DNA of 8,141 nt from Candidatus Aegiribacteria sp. Its GTDB lineage: Bacteria > Fermentibacterota > Fermentibacteria > Fermentibacterales > Fermentibacteraceae. Below are positions 5,744 to 8,141 of the stretch, piece after piece. A model generated the notes under the pieces. The model ran no database searches and had not been told where the DNA came from. It was given only the letters and a program-made list of their open reading frames with translations. Within the stretch, counting starts at the first letter, position 1. Each line of letters begins with the position of its first letter. The stretch lies in NCBI GenBank assembly GCA_021107345.1, contig JAIOSX010000023.1:1-8141 (forward strand), read 5' to 3'. The translations under genes were made by a program, and so were the position numbers.

Positions 5744-6769
5744 TAACGAATAGAACTTCCCCGGATGCTGCGCAACAACACCGGCCATTTCCAGGTTAAG
5801 CAGTTCCGACTGCAGCACAGCTGTACCAACTTCCACCAATCTTAGCAGCTGATCAAAATGGAGTTTTTCAATCGATAGGTGTTCCAGAATCGCTCTTTGT
5901 GTTTCACTCTCCGGTTCAAATGTTCTTCCAGGTTTCCCCGGATCGTTCGCCAGACCCAGAGGTTCCAGGACATCGGCTGCCGTAATAACCACTCCCGCGC
6001 CGTCACGGAGCAGCATATTCGTCCCCATGGAAAGGGCTCTTGTTATTTCCCCGGGCACAGCGAATACATCCCTGCCCTGATCAAGTGCAGTATTTACGGT
6101 TATCATTGTACCGCTCTTCCTGCCGGCCTCCACTACCACAACCCCCCTTGAAAAACCACTTATGAGCCTGTTCCTCTCAGGAAATCTATACCTTGCCGGT
6201 TCGGTGCCCGGCGGGTATTCGCTTATTAGAACTCCTTTTTCAAGGATCTTCTCCGACAGACGGTCATGTTCCGGGGGATAGCAAATATCGAGGCCATTCC
6301 CAAGAACCGCCATAGTCACACCGCCTGCTTCAATGACACCTCTATGCGCTTCACCGTCGATACCTCTGGCCAGGCCGCTTACAACAGCGACACTGTTTCT
6401 TACGAAATCCCGCGCGAGTGTTCTGGCCACATTCCTTCCATAAGTAGTGCAGCGTCTTGAACCTATAATCGCGATTGCTGGCATGCCTGCAAATCCCTTG
6501 AGATCCCCTCTGTAAAACAGCACGGCAGGCGGATCTGGTGTGTTGATCAGAATTTCAGGATAGTCTTCATTGCTGTAGATCACAGCCTTTATATTATGAG
6601 AAACAGCTGATTCAATTTTTCTTTCTATCTCTTCAGTATCCGGGATTCCAGCTGGTACTTCCCTCTTCAGTATCTCAACAGCTTCAGCGGGTATGTAAGT
6701 GCGAAGAAGCTTTCTCAGGTCTTCCCTGCTCACCTTCTCCCACGATGATAACAGGATGGCGCTGTTCAT
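5729..6769 (-). CDS. dprA: DNA processing protein DprA
   Basis: 346 residues. Family knowledge: DprA (Smf) binds incoming single-stranded DNA during natural transformation and loads RecA; it is also widespread in species not known to be transformable. Seen: an N-terminal helical, SAM-like region (about 1-60), then the Rossmann-like DNA-binding core with AIIGSRRCTTYG at 100-111, VSGLARGIDGEAHRG at 130-144, AVLGNGLDICYP at 154-165, FPERNRLISG at 196-205, SGTMIT at 219-224 and VPG at 238-240. A C-terminal winged helix (about 288-341) ends in HPGKFYSL. The final GGRA and the stop come from repeat copy 2, so the ancestral protein probably ended near FYSL. The start overlaps the obg stop by four bases (ATGA), so the two genes are cotranscribed and probably translationally coupled. 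Confidence 0.95.
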   Translation of the reverse strand: MNSAILLSSWEKVSREDLRKLLRTYIPAEAVEILKREVPAGIPDTEEIERKIESAVSHNIKAVIYSNEDYPEILINTPDPPAVLFYRGDLKGFAGMPAIAIIGSRRCTTYGRNVARTLARDFVRNSVAVVSGLARGIDGEAHRGVIEAGGVTMAVLGNGLDICYPPEHDRLSEKILEKGVLISEYPPGTEPARYRFPERNRLISGFSRGVVVVEAGRKSGTMITVNTALDQGRDVFAVPGEITRALSMGTNMLLRDGAGVVITAADVLEPLGLANDPGKPGRTFEPESETQRAILEHLSIEKLHFDQLLRLVEVGTAVLQSELLNLEMAGVVAQHPGKFYSLGGRA

Positions 6770-7770
6770 TTATCAGCATCCCGGAGCCGGCGTATTGAAG
6801 CGGCTATTCTTCGAAGGAACTCTTCCATTCCCAGGCCGGTGACCGCGCTTATTAGAATTGAATCTTCAGGTAGTGTTTCAAGTATGGAAGCTCTCTCTTC
6901 CTCATCGATAAGATCAGCTTTCGAAAGCACTACTATTTCATCCAGCTCTTCAAGGTCAGGCTTGTATGCCATTACCTCTTCGCGGACAGTTCTGTATTGC
7001 TCGGCAGGCTCCATTTCAAGTCCTGCTCCAACTATGAATATGAGTATCCTGTTCCGCTCAACATGCCGGAGGAACCGCAAGCCAAGGCCTACCCCTTCGC
7101 TGGCACCTTCTATCAGCCCCGGCAGATCGGCAAGAACAAAACTGAACCCCCTTGCCATCTTCACCATCCCGAGAGCAGGGTTCAGAGTAGTGAAAGGGTA
7201 TCCTGCTATTCTTGGTCTTGCTGCGCTCACTGCAGATAGAATTGTTGATTTCCCGGCATTGGGAACACCAATAAGACCTGCGTCAGCTATCAGGCTAAGT
7301 TCAAGTCTGATCTTCCTGTAGGAGCCGGGCTCCCCTTTCGTAGCCTTCCGCGGTGCTCTTATCCTTGGAGTTGCGAATGAGGTATTTCCTTTACCGGCCA
7401 TTCCTCCTGGAACAACCAGCAGTTTCTGTCCTGCTTCAGTAAGATCACCGAGCTGCTCATCTGTATCAGAATCGCATACTGTAGTACCGGGAGGAACCTT
7501 GAGAATTTCATTTTCCCCGCTTCTGCCTGTTTTATTGCTGGAACCACCGGATCGTCCATTTTCCGCCCTGAAGATGGCTCCGTTTCTAAAATCAGCCAGT
7601 GTAGTAAGCTTCGGATCAACAATAAGAAGAACATCGCCGCCAGTGCCACCGTCACCACCGTTGGGGCCACCCTTGGGCACATACGCTTCCCTTCTGAAGG
7701 AGACTATACCGTCCCCTCCCTTACCTCCGTGAACCTCTATTGTAACCAGATCAATAAAGCGGGTACGCAT
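6766..7770 (-). CDS. obg: Obg-family ribosome-associated GTPase
   Basis: 334 residues. Residues 1-157 are the glycine-rich Obg fold (GGKGGDGIVSFRREAYVPKGGPNGGDGG at about 15-42). The GTPase domain follows: G1 GVPNAGKST at 168-176, G2 YPFTT at 191-195, G3 DLPG at 215-218, G4 SKAD at 283-286 and G5 SAV at 308-310. Family knowledge: Obg binds the large ribosomal subunit and links GTP levels to ribosome maturation and growth. G4 reads SKAD where NKxD is usual, and there is no C-terminal OCT domain, so the protein ends with the G domain. The start ATG has AAAGGGG about 9 bases upstream. In many bacteria obg follows rplU-rpmA; here an aminotransferase gene lies upstream instead and dprA follows with a 4-base overlap. 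Confidence 0.95.
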   Translation of the reverse strand: MRTRFIDLVTIEVHGGKGGDGIVSFRREAYVPKGGPNGGDGGTGGDVLLIVDPKLTTLADFRNGAIFRAENGRSGGSSNKTGRSGENEILKVPPGTTVCDSDTDEQLGDLTEAGQKLLVVPGGMAGKGNTSFATPRIRAPRKATKGEPGSYRKIRLELSLIADAGLIGVPNAGKSTILSAVSAARPRIAGYPFTTLNPALGMVKMARGFSFVLADLPGLIEGASEGVGLGLRFLRHVERNRILIFIVGAGLEMEPAEQYRTVREEVMAYKPDLEELDEIVVLSKADLIDEEERASILETLPEDSILISAVTGLGMEEFLRRIAASIRRLRDADK

Positions 7771-7872
7771 AGAAATCTGCCCCTTTTCAGTATGTAACTC
7801 CGAACGAATAATATCTTAAATACTAAAACAACCGGTAAGGTTAATGAAAAACATCTTTAATATCATAACCAC
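7771..7872 (-). promoter_or_regulatory. Intergenic region upstream of obg-dprA
   Basis: 102 AT-rich bases between the aminotransferase stop and the obg start. On the minus strand it holds AACCTTACCGGTT, a possible short stem followed by GTTTTAG, and farther down GATATTAT, which resembles a -10 box but has no good -35 at the usual distance. A promoter for obg-dprA here is plausible but not shown. The AAAGGGG next to obg is its ribosome-binding site. Confidence 0.3.
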
Positions 7873-8141
7873 CTATAGTTTTAGATTCCGGACTTCTCTG
7901 ATGACCGAATCCTGTTCTGTTTCTTCCAACCCAAAGTAGAGAGGCAGCCTGATCAGTCTTGAAGCAACAGACTCCGTCACGGGACATTCGAAACTTTCCT
8001 CGACCATTCCGGATAGATGCAGCGGTTGATAATGAAAAACCGCCAGAATGCCTTTTCGTCTGAGTCTCTCGATCAGGGTATCCCTGGATGTCTGATCAGG
8101 CATCAACAGATAGAAAATGTGCGCTGAATGCCCGCAGCCAT
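7873..8141 (-). CDS. wecE: C-terminal part of a DegT/DnrJ/EryC1 aminotransferase, WecE/RffA-like
   Basis: The last 88 residues and stop of a gene running in from the right edge. The visible protein reads AHIFYLLMPD, RDTLIERLRRKGILAVFHYQPLHLS, then CPVTESVASRLIRLPLYFGLEETEQDSVI. This is the C-terminal lobe of PLP-dependent sugar aminotransferases of the DegT family. The AHxFY, GIxAVFHYxPLH and TESxxRLxRLPL blocks closely recall WecE/RffA, which makes dTDP-4-amino-4,6-dideoxygalactose for surface polysaccharides. The PLP lysine and the rest of the enzyme lie outside the window, so the exact substrate is not certain. A separate transcription unit from obg is possible, since 102 bases lie between them. 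Confidence 0.85.
   Translation of the reverse strand, partial: GCGHSAHIFYLLMPDQTSRDTLIERLRRKGILAVFHYQPLHLSGMVEESFECPVTESVASRLIRLPLYFGLEETEQDSVIREVRNLKL

Noticed and set aside
7808..7850. Intrinsic terminator after the aminotransferase gene
   Set aside because: The possible stem (AACC with GGTT) has only four base pairs and is followed by a broken T run, too weak to call.

Overview
The window comes from a Gram-negative-type (diderm) bacterium. It has a LolA-family lipoprotein carrier, a lipobox lipoprotein and a WecE-like nucleotide-sugar aminotransferase next to bacterial housekeeping genes (rimO, ftsK, dprA, obg). Base composition looks moderate by eye. No rRNA or other taxonomic marker is present. 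Gene order and divergent sequences suggest an uncultivated lineage, perhaps near the FCB group, but that is a guess.

Layout, left to right. Positions 1-4885 hold a five-gene minus-strand operon, transcribed right to left: an HU-family DNA-binding protein fused to a CBM48-like domain, ftsK, a lipoprotein of unknown function, a LolA-family protein, and rimO (cut by the left edge). The genes overlap by 1 and 11 bases or are separated by 22 and 1 bases, so transcriptional and partly translational coupling is likely. Positions 4886-5153 are a divergent intergenic region. Positions 5154-5684 encode the only plus-strand gene, a shikimate kinase homologue. Positions 5729-7770 hold a minus-strand obg-dprA pair with a 4-base overlap. 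Positions 7873-8141 hold the end of a WecE/RffA-like aminotransferase gene, cut by the right edge.

The most striking feature is a pair of 81-bp, nearly identical, strongly palindromic repeats at 5033-5113 and 5663-5743. They lie in opposite orientation and bracket the shikimate kinase gene, the only gene on the plus strand. The second copy supplies the last codons and the stop codon of both convergent genes, shikimate kinase and dprA. Removing the repeats and flipping the segment in silico makes all genes co-directional. It also gives dprA an immediate natural stop after K-F-Y-S-L, and leaves AAT on both sides of one repeat. This supports, but does not prove, that the segment between the repeats was inverted after miniature palindromic elements inserted.

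Secondary points are the HU-CBM48 fusion heading the ftsK operon, a shikimate kinase P-loop lacking two usual glycines, an Obg with SKAD in place of NKxD, and a run of eight G early in the lipoprotein gene.
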